A stretch of DNA of 64,000 bases from Anniella stebbinsi (lineage: Eukaryota; Chordata; Lepidosauria; Squamata; Anniellidae): assembly GCA_029215795.1 (NCBI GenBank), contig JARDYH010000004.1:30570001-30634000 (forward strand), read 5' to 3'. Position 1 is the first letter of the stretch. Each line of letters starts with the position of its first letter. This document shows positions 42,994 to 54,131 of this stretch, piece after piece. The translations under genes and the position numbers were made by a program. The notes beneath the pieces were generated by a model. It was not told the DNA's origin and searched no databases. It worked only from the letters and a program-made list of their open reading frames with translations.

Positions 42994-45159
42994 ATCTAGT
43001 GAGGTGTTTTGATTGATTGATATTGAGAGGAAACAGTTTAGCTTAAGAAACATTTTGAAACATAGAAGCATTATACTTGAAACCAATAACCTTACTGTGC
43101 ACGCAATATACTTTGTGTTAATAAAACTTGTTAATTTCATCCAACTGGTGTGGTCATTTAAGGTGTACCTGAAGAAGGTACTGGTGGCAGCGGGAACATA
43201 GATGCTTTTCTGAGGCCAGGTTGCTGGGCTGTAGAGCTATGGGGCCGAATAGTAAAGGCGGGACAGGGGCAGCAGCGGCAAGGGGCTAGGATAAGGTATT
43301 ACAGCCATCCCTTCCATGGCAGCCATTTTGTGGTGGTGCTTACATAAGTTTCTTGAATTGTTAGCCCACAACGGTGGCTTGCCCTGATAGATAGAGATAC
43401 CAACCATAGTCCCACAGAAGAAACTTCAAGCATTTAAATATAAAATACTTGGCCATCATCATTAATTCATTCAAGGCCCATTTTTTAGATGTAATTGACA
43501 GAATGCAGTTTTTGTTTTGTGTGTGTTCTGACAGAAAACATCAATATTTATGTTTAAAACCTTCATATTTTATTCAATTCTGCAATATTATGGTGTTAAG
43601 AGCATTTATCTCCCAATTTTTATAAATCACCTTGCTTTTGGTACAATTTGATGGAAACTAAAGGGAGAGCAGGTTTTTTTTGCTTGCTTGTAATGAATGC
43701 TGCACATATTTATACACAATATTATTAGTATTATGTTGGTTTCAGTTTTATCTGAGCTTTAAGCATGCTGTTTTGATTGTTCATTGCAACATGTTCCAGG
43801 CACATTTAAGTAAACCTCTAGCAATGGAGCACTCTTCTCAGAAGGCTTAAGAGCATAATAATCAAATCAAGAGATGATGACTGGACTTGAAATAGAACTA
43901 ATGCTTTGCTTGGTGTTTTGTGAATTAACGTTCAGCTCAGCTGGTAAGGTTCTCTTGACTTATTTATTTGGTGTTACACAAGAGTATTCTGTAAGCCCTC
44001 AGTTTTCAAAGTGAATTTCTGAAGCCTTATGAAGCCTCAATAGACAGTTGAAGACAGAACTTCTGGAAATAATAATAATAATAATAATAACAATAATAAT
44101 AATAATAATAGAAATAGAAATAAGGATCTGTGACTAAGGGCACAGAAAGAAACACATGAAATTAAGTGCTAGTTTATGGAGAGCTGGCTTGTTGCCCGAT
44201 TAGGATGGCTGGATTGAGGGTTTCTTTTTGGAGGAGAGACAACAATTCATATGATCATGAGAGATGTAGTGCATCCCACCTCCCATTGATTAGCAAGCAG
44301 ACTGTATTACAACTAAGACAAAACTGTTAACTACCTTATTTGCATACAGCATGCAAAAATAAGCAAATAAAAAGAGTTTAAACAAAATGAACCAGAATTA
44401 GAATGGGGTAAACACTTTCCCATGAAATGGATTTTAGGACGGACTCTTGAACTCTTCAGCAGCAAGACGGATTCATTTTCAATGGGGGTTGCTCTTGCTC
44501 TCTTCAGCTTCATTTGTAAGACCAATTACAGAGCATTCTGTACAACAATTACTGGCATTAAAACCACTCTGTTCCGTTTGATGAATTTTAGTAGTAATTG
44601 AACACAAGAACCCATCAACTGAAAGACTGTCCAATCAAGTCTGCCCACATGCTGAACTGTAATTTCCACTCCTCAGACTCAGAATGCGGTGCTAAACCAT
44701 CAGACCCTACTTCAGCTGGGTGAGACTTTCGGAGACCCATTTCAAAACTTTTATTTTTCAAGTTTTACCTCTAGTGAAATCCAACCAGCCATGTTGCCTC
44801 CTTTGCAACCAGAGATATGCAGCTGTTGCCAGAGAAAAAGAGAGAGGCGCTAGGCAGTGTGATATCTTTTATTAGACCAACATCTGTTGATAGGAGGATT
44901 TAATCTCAAATAAAAAAGGAGCTCATCCTCAAGTAGAAGGAGAAAATGTCAATTTGTTGAATGCACACACCCCTCCCTGCAAGATTATATACTAATATAC
45001 AAAATTGTATACTTTTTGTTTCCCCAGATAGAGAAGTGGATAATTTTACTTTAGCCATCAGAATCAAATTTTCTAACTTTTTAAAATGTGTGTGTTGAGG
45101 TGGGTATACAAAATATCATAATACAAATACGAGGGGGTTGTTTAACTGAGTTACAAGGG
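42994..45159. other. unassigned; (AAT)n at 44069-44110
   Basis: No gene seen. AT-rich text at 43440-43840 (ATTAATTCATTCAAGG, GATGTAATTGACAG) is a weak conserved-element candidate. 'ATCTTTTATTAGACCAACAT' near 44865 resembles a known dispersed reptile repeat that I cannot name. Confidence 0.35.
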
Positions 45160-45420
45160 AATTGCACCTGACAACATGCCTAACTGATGTATGGAATTCA
45201 TTGTCACAAGATGTGGTGATGGTCACTCTCTTAGATGGGGTTAAAAGGGGAGTAGACAAATACATATGCCATAAAGCAAGGGTGGGGACTCTTTCGGGAG
45301 CGGGATCAAAGGCCAAATGGTCTTTGGACAAGCACATCAGAGGCTGTATGCCAGCATCTGAAAGTGGGCAGGGCCATCCCATTGCTGGCATGTAGCTTCT
45401 GATGTGATGGCCTAGACCCT
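45160..45420 (+). mobile_element. CR1-lineage LINE 3' fragment
   Basis: 'TGGAATTCATTGTCACAAGA', 'TGTGGTGATGGTCACTCTC', 'GATGGGGTTAAAAGGGGAGT' and 'AGACAAATACAT' follow the recalled family consensus. The 3' half is replaced by unrecognised text. Confidence 0.65.
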
Positions 45421-45436
45421 ATTCACATACTTATCT

Positions 45437-45752
45437 TAGGGTGATCAGATAAAATCCAGGTCAGGGCTCATGTAACTTTAACAGTTGTAGAGAAAAGGGA
45501 ATTTCAGCCTGTGTCATTTGTATGCAATTAGTTCCTGGTGATATTCCCTCTTCATCACAACAGTTAAAGGTGCATGTACTATAGTAGAGTGACCATATAC
45601 AAAAGAAGGCAGGGCCCCTGCAACTTTAACAGCTGTGATGAAGAGGGAATATCACCAGGAACTGCATACAAATGACACTGGCTGAAATTCCTTTTTCTCT
45701 ACAACTGTTAAAGTTACATGAGCCCTGACCTAGATTTTATCTGGTCACCCTA
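45437..45752 (-). mobile_element. hAT-type palindromic MITE, copy 4 (316 bp, variant ends)
   Basis: TAGGGTGATCAGATAAAATC starts it and GGTCACCCTA closes it. Perfect 8-bp TSD ACTTATCT at 45429-45436 and 45753-45760. The asymmetric centre ('TAGAGTGACCATATACAAAA') is reversed relative to copies 1-3. Confidence 0.92.
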
Positions 45753-45880
45753 ACTTATCTGCTCTCTCTCTCTCTCTCTCTCCCCAAAACCAACTCTGTG
45801 TTCCCCTGTGCTCTTCTCCAAATGAATAAAGAAGTAGAGTAGGAAGGGCAGAGGAATTTGAGCAGTAAGGCATGCTTACA

Positions 45881-45967
45881 GTGCAATCCTATATATATCT
45901 ACTAAGAAGTAAGCCCTGTTGTGTTCAGTGGGATTTACTCCATTAAGTGTATAGTACTGCAGCCTTA
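45881..45967. mobile_element. small palindromic repeat (TGCAATCCTAT type)
   Basis: 'GTGCAATCCTATATATATCT', 'AGTAAGCCCTGTTGTGTTCA', 'GTGGGATTTACTCCATTAAG' and 'ATAGTACTGCAGCCTTA' form the full version of the family split at 16.2/16.9 kb. Confidence 0.55.
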
Positions 45968-46079
45968 TTATAATAACTGTATTTAGAGGACACAGAAAGG
46001 TGTACTTTTTGGTGGTGGTGGAGAGATGATGAAACTTATTCATACTTTCCCCTTGCAAACAGGAATAATCACATTTGCG

Positions 46080-46435
46080 TTCCAACTAATCTGAGGGACG
46101 GATCGAGAGGATTAATTAGCAAATGTGTATAAAGAACTAGATAAGGCACGTTTAAGTATTCTTAATAAACCTGCAAAGGACTTGAGCCCAGGATAAAGCC
46201 TATGGAAGCTTTATGATACGGATGAGTGCCTTTGACAGCACAGCCCTCAGTAAATCATTTTTCCAAGGCTGATGAGATGGGAAGTTAGGAAACACCTCCC
46301 CTCCCAGCTGAACAAGTTCCAAAACAAAGAAAAGGCATTCACGAGTGAAGGTTCCTTTTTGCTGCTTACATCAGTGTTGAAGCACAAAAAAAGTAGCGGA
46401 TTGGTAACATTTGGGAGGGTGATTATGTACAGACC
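46080..46435. promoter_or_regulatory. candidate conserved noncoding element
   Basis: Repeat-free, with GAGGATTAATTAGC, TTCTTAATAAACC and GTAAATCATTTTTCC. Enhancer-like composition only; untested. Confidence 0.2.
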
Positions 46436-46657
46436 TAGGCCAGATCCACACCTTGTGTCAAATAATTACAATCCCATCCCAGTGACGCTATATCGCTCTT
46501 GCAGATTTATACCACGACGTTTGTTGTGGTATTTTGGAGAATGTGGAATCAAAAGCAGGAAACACTATGAAAGAAGTATATGGAATATGTAATGTGCCCC
46601 AACAGTTATCACCGCACTTCAATACCATTATAAAGCAGTAGTGTAGTTCTAGCCTTA
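46436..46657. mobile_element. TCTACACC-type MITE, copy 4 (long variant)
   Basis: TAGGCCAGATCCACACC and GTGTAGTTCTAGCCTTA are inverted ends. The right half ('CCCCAACAGTTATCACCGCA', 'CATTATAAAGCAGTAGTG') matches 34700-34886. Confidence 0.65.
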
Positions 46658-47163
46658 CTCAGCAAGTGCAACAAACAAAGATTCCCACTCTTATAAAAGA
46701 TGTTATGGCACCATAGTTTCTGTTTACCTGCCATGTGGAAGCCTGTCAAGATTCTGATCACATTTCAGTCTAGAACAGATGCATTTTTTCTGACCATGAT
46801 TTAGCTGTGTAACGGTCATGGACTGTCAGTGCTCTGTTCTATGAATGGGAGGGAAAACAGGCAAATAGTGTGCCTACACTCCTTGTTGCTCTTCCCTTCC
46901 TGAGGCCTTTTCTGATGCCAACAGGTGCACATCTTTTTTTCTCTCTAGCTGCTTCCACCAAACCAACCTTTAAGCTCTCTGGGTCTCAGATAGCTATTTT
47001 ATGTAGTGTGGGCTTTAGCTATTAGACATGGGGTGGATAACTAAAAGAAGAGACCACAAAAAAGAGACCACAATGTTTAAATTTTACTGGAGAAAAATGT
47101 CAATATGAAAAAAGTTGCAAACGTTTTAGAATCACACACACACACACAAAATCATATGAGCAA
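46658..47163. other. unassigned, no gene seen
   Basis: No recognised repeat; a short (CA)n lies near 47136-47150. Confidence 0.4.
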
Positions 47164-47445
47164 TATTTATTTATTTATTTATTTATTTTATTCCATTTAT
47201 ATACCGCCCCATAGCCGAAGCTCTCTGGGTGGTTTACAAAAATTAAAAACACTGAACAATTAAAACACTGATATACAAAATTTAAAAGCATAAAGCATAA
47301 AAACAAGTTAAAATTACAATATCCTTATGGGTCAAAGCACAACAACAACACGAAAACACAAAAAACCTCATCATATGCTGTTAAATGCCTGGGAGAAGAG
47401 GAAAGTCTTGACCTGGCGCCGAAAAGATAACAATGTTGGCAATAG
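47164..47445 (-). mobile_element. L2-type LINE 3' end
   Basis: A TATT array at 47164-47190 is followed by 'ACCGCCCCATAGCCGAAGCT' and 'CTCTGGGTGGTTTACAAAAA', near-identical to 11200-11420. Breaks off at 'CAATGTTGGC', so this is a very short 5'-truncated copy. Confidence 0.85.
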
Positions 47446-47592
47446 GGAAATAAAACAACCAGGAATAAAAAAATCCAACTAACCTAACTAGACTGTGTCC
47501 CTATTTTCTCCCGGTTCCTTACCCAAGCACTATCTTATTGTCACTGGCACAGCTCTCTCAATCAGTTTTCCAATTTCAGCACACTTTCTTTC

Positions 47593-47690
47593 ATCTATTA
47601 TTATTATTATTATTATTATTATTAAAAATATTTCTTGGCTGCCTTTCAGGGCAGATGCCCTGACAAGGTGGCTTACAACAAAACACCTTA
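47593..47690 (-). mobile_element. LINE 3' tail with (ATT)n
   Basis: (ATT)n at 47597-47625, then 'ATTTCTTGGCTGCCTTTCAG', 'GGCAGATGCCCTGACAAGGT', 'GGCTTACAAC': an L2-type tail of a further subfamily. Confidence 0.55.
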
Positions 47691-47910
47691 TCTAGGACTC
47701 TGGGCTTCTTTCTTTTCTCTTTCTCAAAGCTCCCAGGAGAAAAGAAATGACCATAGAATTGTATATTTTCGAACTGGTATTTATTGTGCCTCACCCCCCC
47801 CCCCCCCAACACACCTTACTATGTGTATTAGGTGGCTTGAATAAAGTGAAGTTTGTATGTAAGGATGCACAACTGTTTTCCCTGGGATGTATCCTAGAAG
47901 CAACAGATGC

Positions 47911-48560
47911 AGGCCTAATCTACACCTGCAGCCCTTTTGATATGGAAGAGGGATACTCCCATATGTTCCCCTCTTCCACGATCACCACTTACGAAGCACA
48001 CATGACTGATCTTTACTGCAATTGCAGGAGTGCCATTGTGGGAGCTTCCGCATGTGTATCGGTAGAAGTGGCCAGGGCTAGGCAGATGGCTACAGGGCAG
48101 AGTTGTTGTTGTTTTTTACTCCTGAGGGATGTGCACAAGTGCAGCCATGTATTGGTGGGGGGGGGGGGATAGGAACTCCATCGAATATGCAGTCCTGTGC
48201 AGAGATACGTGTGTATTAAAACACACACACACAGAGTCAGTGGTAAAACATGTGGCGAAAATGACAGAGGGGTTGACTCCTGCAACCTACGATACCCATG
48301 GGCCTGCCCCTCAGAGCTGACTGGCTGTTCGCTGAGCCCGGAACTCCCGGAGAACAGCAATGACCTCACAAAGGGGGGACACACACCACAACCATTCTTT
48401 GGAATGGAAGTGAGAGAACTAGAAAAATCATGATAAAAGCAGTCAGTGATATTCTGGGAAAAGTGAGAGGGGGAGCTGAGATCACTGCAGGAGCAGGTGA
48501 ATGTCATGTGATGACTGCGATACAATACTGCAATACATGGCTGGTGTAGACTCCCCCTCA
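47911..48560. mobile_element. candidate TCTACACC-type MITE, long (650 bp)
   Basis: AGGCCTAATCTACACCTGCA at the left and GCTGGTGTAGACTCCCCCTC at the right are imperfect inverted ends. It contains a CA run and a 203-codon minus-strand open frame (48013-48624) without recognisable domains. Confidence 0.45.
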
Positions 48561-48890
48561 GTCTCTGCACTTCATCCCAACACTGTTCAACTGCACCTTT
48601 TGAGAAAGTGAATATCTCTTTCATGAAGTACTCATTTTATTAACAGTGGAATGCATATACCTAAATGATTAAAGTGAGAGTTTATTGTGGCAAGGAAGAT
48701 AAAGTTGAAAGAACATTTCCCTTCCTTTTTCTGGGAAGAAACATGCTAGTACAGTTATATCCTAATACCGGCATTTACCTGGTCACAATACAAATATTCA
48801 ATAGGTACAGCCATATTCTTTGGTAGGTAGTTTCACAACATCCAACTAAACACGGACATTCAATTGATCTAGTCTGTAAGCCTATTTACA

Positions 48891-49333
48891 CTTGGGATGT
48901 GCAAATCAGCAAAATCTGAGCATACCAAAATCCTTTGAATTCCATCTCAAAGTTAGTTCTGACTTGAGTCTGTGTCAGATTGCCAACTTCATTTTTCTTT
49001 TTTCACAACAAAATCCGTGCATATATTTGTGCATATTTTCCCAAATGTACAGATCAATTGTACACATGTACACATTCTCCTACCATGGATTAAAGTATAT
49101 TTACATGGATTTTTCAAATACATGGATTCACATGCATTTTTCAAATGTATGGCATGCTGTCAAACACATTTTTGGGAGGGTTTCCCCCACCCCCGCAACT
49201 CACATTGCAAGTTCAGAAATGTATGGAATTCAATCTCATATTATGTCTGAGTCCGTGTTCAGTTCAGAAGGTGCAAACTGGGTACACCGAGATGAAAAAT
49301 GATCTGGAACAAATTCCTCATAAACCTAGCCCT
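48891..49333. mobile_element. degenerate hAT-type MITE, copy A
   Basis: Shares 'ATTCTCCTACCATGGATTAA', 'TTTTTCAAATGTATGGCATG' and 'CTCACATTGCAAGTTCAGAA' with 49928-50353. The left end TTGGGATGTGCAAAT is hAT-like. The right end is unclear and no TSD was found. Confidence 0.5.
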
Positions 49334-49378
49334 AGATGATCTCTCAGGACCCCTTCAACTCTATGATTCTATGAAAAA
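49327..49378 (+). mobile_element. CR1 LINE 3' end
   Basis: 'CTAGATGATCTCTCAGGACC' followed by 'CTTCAACTCTATGATTCTAT' ends with the CR1 ATTCTATG octamer. Only about 50 bp are retained. Confidence 0.75.
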
Positions 49379-49927
49379 TGGGGAAACACTTTAAATTCAG
49401 AATGATTTGAAGAAAGGATGGAGAAACTTAAAGGGAAAGGAATGGGGGTAGGAAGCGGGAGGGTTTAATGTTTGTATTGTACTGAAAATTATTTTTAAAA
49501 TCTAATAACAAAAAAGTGGATGGGGCAGATTTCACTTATTTTCATAGGATATTTAGAAGGCAAAAAAGCTTTCAGGAAGATTAGGTTGTTGGTGATGATT
49601 GTATGAGTAAGGGTTTTCTTGGAATAGGGGTATTATGACCAAGTTAAATTAAGTTTCTGAGCCTCTGGGTCAGAGATTTTTAAAAAAATGATATTGCATA
49701 TCACCAGAGTCATTGTGGAACTCTCAGGATAAGACAAGAGTAGATAGATAATAGTTGCAATTTGGGATTATTTGTGCACATTACATAAATTTGCTTAATA
49801 GAGAGAGGAATCGAGAATGTATCATTCTTTCCCTATTTTTTCCTCATCGTTTTGCTCAGAATTGTACTCCAAAAATATTGAGTGGTTAGTGCCACTCTGG
49901 AGGAAAATTTTCTCTGTTGCTATGAGA
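49379..49927. other. unassigned, no gene seen
   Basis: AT-rich, no recognised repeat. Confidence 0.4.
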
Positions 49928-50353
49928 TAGCGATGGGCATTCAAGCAGAACCTAATCTTGTTGAAGTTGTCCAAATTCCACCCCAAACCTCATTCAATCT
50001 CACAGTCATATCAGATGGCTATCTTTGGTTGATTGTTTTGTTTTCCCCTTTTACACATAAAAATTCACGTGTACTTTCATTCATACTTTTTTAATTGTAT
50101 ACATCAGTAGTGCTGTTCTTTGACATGTATGCATTCTTCTACCATTGATTAAAGAAGGTTTATGCACATTTTTCAAATGTATGCATGCTGCGTCGAATGC
50201 ATGTTTTGAGCGTCCACGAATCACATTGCAAACTTGGAAATGTACAGACTTTGACTGCAGATTGCTTTTGAGTCTATATTTGAGCTAGGGCATGCAAACT
50301 GAGTAAATTCTGATAAAAAACACAAACACAAGCAAATTTCTTATACATCCCTA
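49928..50353. mobile_element. hAT-type MITE, copy B (426 bp)
   Basis: TAGCGATGGGCA and TATACATCCCTA are imperfect inverted ends. Flanks CTATGAGA and CTATTACA agree at 6 of 8 positions, consistent with an old TSD. The body matches 48891-49333. Confidence 0.6.
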
Positions 50354-50985
50354 CTATTACAAATAGATGTCTTTTTAAGAAGCTGCTCCTATACCTGTTC
50401 ATTTTAAAGTCGCTCTCATCGTATTCCGTGGGATATATATTCCCAGAGAAGCATGCCAAAGTTTGCTGCCTTAGAATAATTACACCTGAAATGAAAGATC
50501 CAAATTATATGTTTCATTCTACCACCACTTTGTACTGAAGTACTTTTAAAAGCACACATAATGATTCAGATATATGGAAGATGGGGGCAGGAAATCATGT
50601 CTCCTCTTGATAATGCTGCCTGAAGCAAGTGCTTCATTTTACTTCGTGGTATGGTTGGCCCAATCTTTTTTTTTTTTTAATCACATGAGGTCTAGAAACA
50701 TGTTTGTTTAATAATAATAATAATAAAAAGGATCAGATTTTCAAGACTGCAGTAGCAAACATATTTTGCTTTAAAACCACATTTAAGTTTTGCATGGCAC
50801 AGACACAGCTGTGCAGTTTTCTAGGCTCCCTGATTGTGAGTTGTTGTGGTTTGGTCACAGTCCATTACAAAGTGCTTGCCTGCTTTTTGAACATGGTATT
50901 TTCTATTATTATAATAATAAAAAGTGTGGGTTTGGTTTTAATTTGTGGATTATTTTTTTAAAAAAAGCACTGCAATTAGGAAATC
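50354..50985. other. unassigned; ATA-rich simple repeats
   Basis: A T-run at about 50667-50678 and ATA repeats near 50709-50726 and 50905-50921. No gene seen. Confidence 0.4.
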
Positions 50986-51340
50986 CGTTAAATGGTAGCA
51001 ATTCCAACATAATTCTATTAAATTCTGCCTGTAAAGTTAATGTTACAGACTTTTTAACAGATGTTTTAATTAGACATTGTTATTAAAGGGAGCACTGTAG
51101 AAATTAAAACCAGCCCTAAAATGTGTTAACACAGACATTTTTCCTGTGTTGTGTAGATGGCAGCAGCAGCCTTAGCAAAGGAATTGCAGCACTCAGTTGG
51201 GAGGGGAAATGTATTAAAGAAAACACGGCTCACTAAAAGATATGCATTGCTCAGCTTATAGCACGCGAGGGAAGTTACTAGGGCATTTCGCATCCAGCAC
51301 CACCTCAGGCCGTTGTTCAAACTGGAAATGGAGGCCACAA
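50986..51340. promoter_or_regulatory. candidate conserved noncoding element
   Basis: Repeat-free, with GCAATTAGGAAATCCG, TTTTAATTAGACATTG and GAAATTAAAACCAGCC motifs and few CpGs. The texture is of conserved enhancers; untested. Confidence 0.28.
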
Positions 51341-51676
51341 TTGCATTCTAGGATAGCAAGCATATTTTAGCCCAGCACATTATTATAAGGTAGGCACAAT
51401 TAGTCGGCCTCCCCACCGTACTCGAAGGCAAGAGAGAAAAAGAACACGTTCTTCAAACAGGAAAAGCATTGCAAGACAAGTCAATGTTTTCAGATTACAA
51501 ACAAGGGCATTGCATGGATCCATTGAATGCATGGATTATCAGGGTTGCTTCTGAGTCAAATTCCAATGCCTAAAAGAGCAAGATTTGGCTGAGTTGCAGG
51601 GTGTCCTCCAGAGTCCACTCAGTTTACCTATTTTCTCACTAAATGTTGGAGTTGCTTATGTATACTCAGGCTATTG
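51341..51676. other. unassigned, no gene seen
   Basis: No recognised repeat. Confidence 0.4.
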
Positions 51677-52597
51677 CCCTGTTCAGACAACACCATTAAC
51701 CATGCCATTAACCCCTTTGTGGTTAGTGTGGTTAGGGCAGCATGGTTAAAAGTGTTGTCTGAATACCCATTTTCCATAACCATCTGCCCTTTAACCACAT
51801 TGTGGTTAGGCTCACTAACCATGTTGTGCAACATGGTTAGCGGCACTAACCATGGCTAAAAGTGTCATCTGACACGTATCTGTGGTTAAGGGGACGTGGT
51901 TAAGGGCTTAAGGGTTTAAGGCATAGAGCTTCCAGTACAGAGTGGCCTAACTAGGTGGGGCCACTCTAGCCATTGGGCTCTATGACTGTTCTGGACTGCT
52001 GATTGGTACACTTGCTGTAGCTGCCATTTCGTGTTTCGTATTACTTTTTTTGGAGCGATTTTTGCTCTTCTTATCGGAGTGTGCTTAAAGTAGAGCCTTT
52101 TAAATCCCCTCTTGCAATTTCCCTATACAAAGCATCCGTTTCTCCTACCTTGTTGACACACCATTACACCCACAGGTTCTGATTACTGTGGCAGCGCTGC
52201 CTGATGATGCAGCTAGCATGGCCGTCTCGGAAGGTTTCCACCTCCCCTGTGATGACTGTAGGGGTATAGCAGGCATGGCGATGTAGAAAGCAAAGGAACC
52301 TCTCACTAAATGGGGCGATGCATGTATGTAATTGCTGATTTCATTGGTGCCTGCACTAAAATGATGGCTGTAACTGCCAGGGCTCCTAGCGCTAGAGGTG
52401 CTGGGTTATGGGGTGGATCACTTGAAGGAATCATGTGCTCCACTAACCACTTTGTGGTTAGCATGTAGTTAAGGAAAACTTAATCACAAAAAGGTTAACA
52501 GTGTCATCTGCAAGCGTTCCGCATGTGGTTAGTGTTAACCATAGCTGAACATGTTAAGGCTAACCACAAAGCCCTGAGTGTCATCTGAATGGGCCAA
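51677..52597. mobile_element. long MITE with GTTCAGACAACAC ends (about 920 bp)
   Basis: Left 'GCCCTGTTCAGACAACACCA' pairs with right 'GTGTCATCTGAATGGGCC'. Many inverted 'CTAACCA...TGGTTAG' arms lie near both ends (51695-51900 and 52435-52580). The middle (51900-52430) is unrelated and moderately GC-rich. No TSD is evident. No transposase-like frame. Confidence 0.65.
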
Positions 52598-52703
52598 TGT
52601 GTTTTCCTGACCAGGCTGAGTGTGGGTTGTGCATGTGTTTTAATGCAGAGCATCAGGTTTAGTGGACTAGTGATGGAAATGTTTTCTTGCCAGCCATTTG
52701 TCC

Positions 52704-52794
52704 TAGGGTGGCCATGTGTCCTCGTTTACAGGACACAGTCCTCTATTTGAAGGTTATTCTATCCAATTCAGGTTTAAAATAGAGAACCATAAGT
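52704..52794 (+). mobile_element. hAT-type MITE left part, TAGGGTGGCCATG end
   Basis: TAGGGTGGCCATGTGTCCTC followed by 'ACAGGACACAGTCCTCTATT' is a recalled hAT end; an inverted copy lies at 55346-55432. It shares the TAGGGTG(A/G)CCAT terminus with the 320-bp MITE. Confidence 0.6.
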
Positions 52795-52998
52795 TAGCAT
52801 GACCATATGAAAAGGACAGGGCTCCTGGGTCTTTAGCAGTTGTATAGAAAAGGGAATTTTAGAAGGTGTCATTGTATGCATGCAGCACCTGGTGAAATTC
52901 CCTCTTCATCACAACAGTTAAAGCTGCAGGAGTCCTGTCGTCTTTTGAATCTGGTCACTCTAGAATAGTTCTTGCAGCTTTAAGTGTAGTGATGAAGA
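52795..52998 (+). mobile_element. hAT-type palindromic MITE, copy 5 (truncated)
   Basis: TAGCATGACCATATGAAAAG then 'TTCCCTCTTCATCACAACAG' and the internal end 'CTGGTCACTCTAGAATAG'. It breaks at 'GTGATGAAGAA', where the next element begins. More diverged than copies 1-4. Confidence 0.8.
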
Positions 52999-53700
52999 AT
53001 AGGGGTATGCGAAGCAAGTCTGCTCCGCTCCAAAATTCGAAGTGGAGCTCTGTCAATCGGCTTCTCCACTTCAATTTTCAGAGTAACTCTCTTGCTCCAC
53101 CTCGTCAGATTATCCATCAAAGAACCACTCTGTTTTTGGATAGCCACTCTATTATAGTCAATGGAAATTAACCAAAATGCTTACAGCTCTGTTATTTTTA
53201 AAGATAAAGAGATGAGACTTGGCACTGTGATTGCTCTTAAGTAGGCTTTCAGTCATGCCAAGTTGAAAACAAATCCATTCATGCATTGATTTTTAGGAAC
53301 TTTTAAAAGTTGGAATAACTGCTCCATTGTAGTCTGTGGAAAATGGAAATTAACAAAAATGCTTACCCCTCCATCATTTTTAAAGTTAAAGGGATGAAAC
53401 TTAGCACCACCATGATAGCTCTTAAGTAGAGATTTAGCCATGCCAAGTTGGAAGCAGATTTGTTCATGCCTTGATGTTTAGAAATGTCTTAACTTTGGAA
53501 TAACTACTCCATTGTAGTCTTTGGAAAATGGAAATTAACTAAAATGCTTACATCTCCATCATTTTTAAAGATAAAGAGATGAAACTTGGCACTATGGTAG
53601 CCCTTAAGTAGAGATTTAGCCATGCCAAGTTGGAAGCATATCCGTTCATGCCTTGAGTTTTAGGAATTCCTTAAAATTCAAACTCAGGTTGTGAATCCTC
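52998..53700. repeat. TAGGGGTATGCG element with three 183-bp tandem units
   Basis: Starts TAGGGGTATGCGAAGCAAG, similar to the TAGGGGTGTGCAC ends of the GC-rich elements. After a 'CTCCGCTCCAAAATTCGAAG' sub-terminal region, a unit repeats three times: AAAATGCTTA at 53174, 53356 and 53541 (spacings 182 and 185). Units share 'TAAAGATAAAGAGATGA', 'AGTAGAGATTTAGCCATG' and 'CTCCATTGTAGTCT'. No right terminus was found. Confidence 0.75.
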
Positions 53701-53996
53701 CTCTTGGGGTCTAGCATCCTGAGCAGTTTCATACACACTTTTTTTAAAATGAAATTTAAAAATAAAAAAAGCCTTCCAGCCAGCTGGCAGCATATTGCAA
53801 ACAACAATGAGAGGTTTTCAAAGCATAGAAACTTGACTTTAAAATCTTTCTTGGGGTGGGAGACTGAGTGCACAAATGACCTTTAAGAAAAGGGTTAAGC
53901 AGCTACTCTTCTTCCCTACTGTTTGGCTATCCCACTACTGGTCCGCTGAACCTATTCAAGCTGCCCTGCAGTTGCTGTTTAAGAACTCAAGTAAAA
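53701..53996. other. unassigned, no gene seen
   Basis: No recognised repeat. Confidence 0.4.
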
Positions 53997-54131
53997 CAGC
54001 CTCACCCAATGTAGTGCCTCCAGATGTTTTGAGCTACAACTCACATGATCTCTGACCATTGGTCACCCTGGTTGTGGCTGATGGGAATTGAAGTCCTTAA
54101 CATCTGGAAGGTACCATGCTGGGGAAGGCTG
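53997..54131. mobile_element. short palindromic hAT MITE relic
   Basis: CAGCCTCACCCAATGTAGTG and GTACCATGCTGGGGAAGGCT are imperfect inverted ends; 'CTCCAGATGTTTTGAGC' arms match 1064-1178. No TSD. Confidence 0.6.

Noticed and set aside
48013..48624. 203-codon minus-strand open frame
   Set aside because: No recognised domain, overlapped by opposing frames, lies within a candidate MITE and uses CA/C-run sequence.
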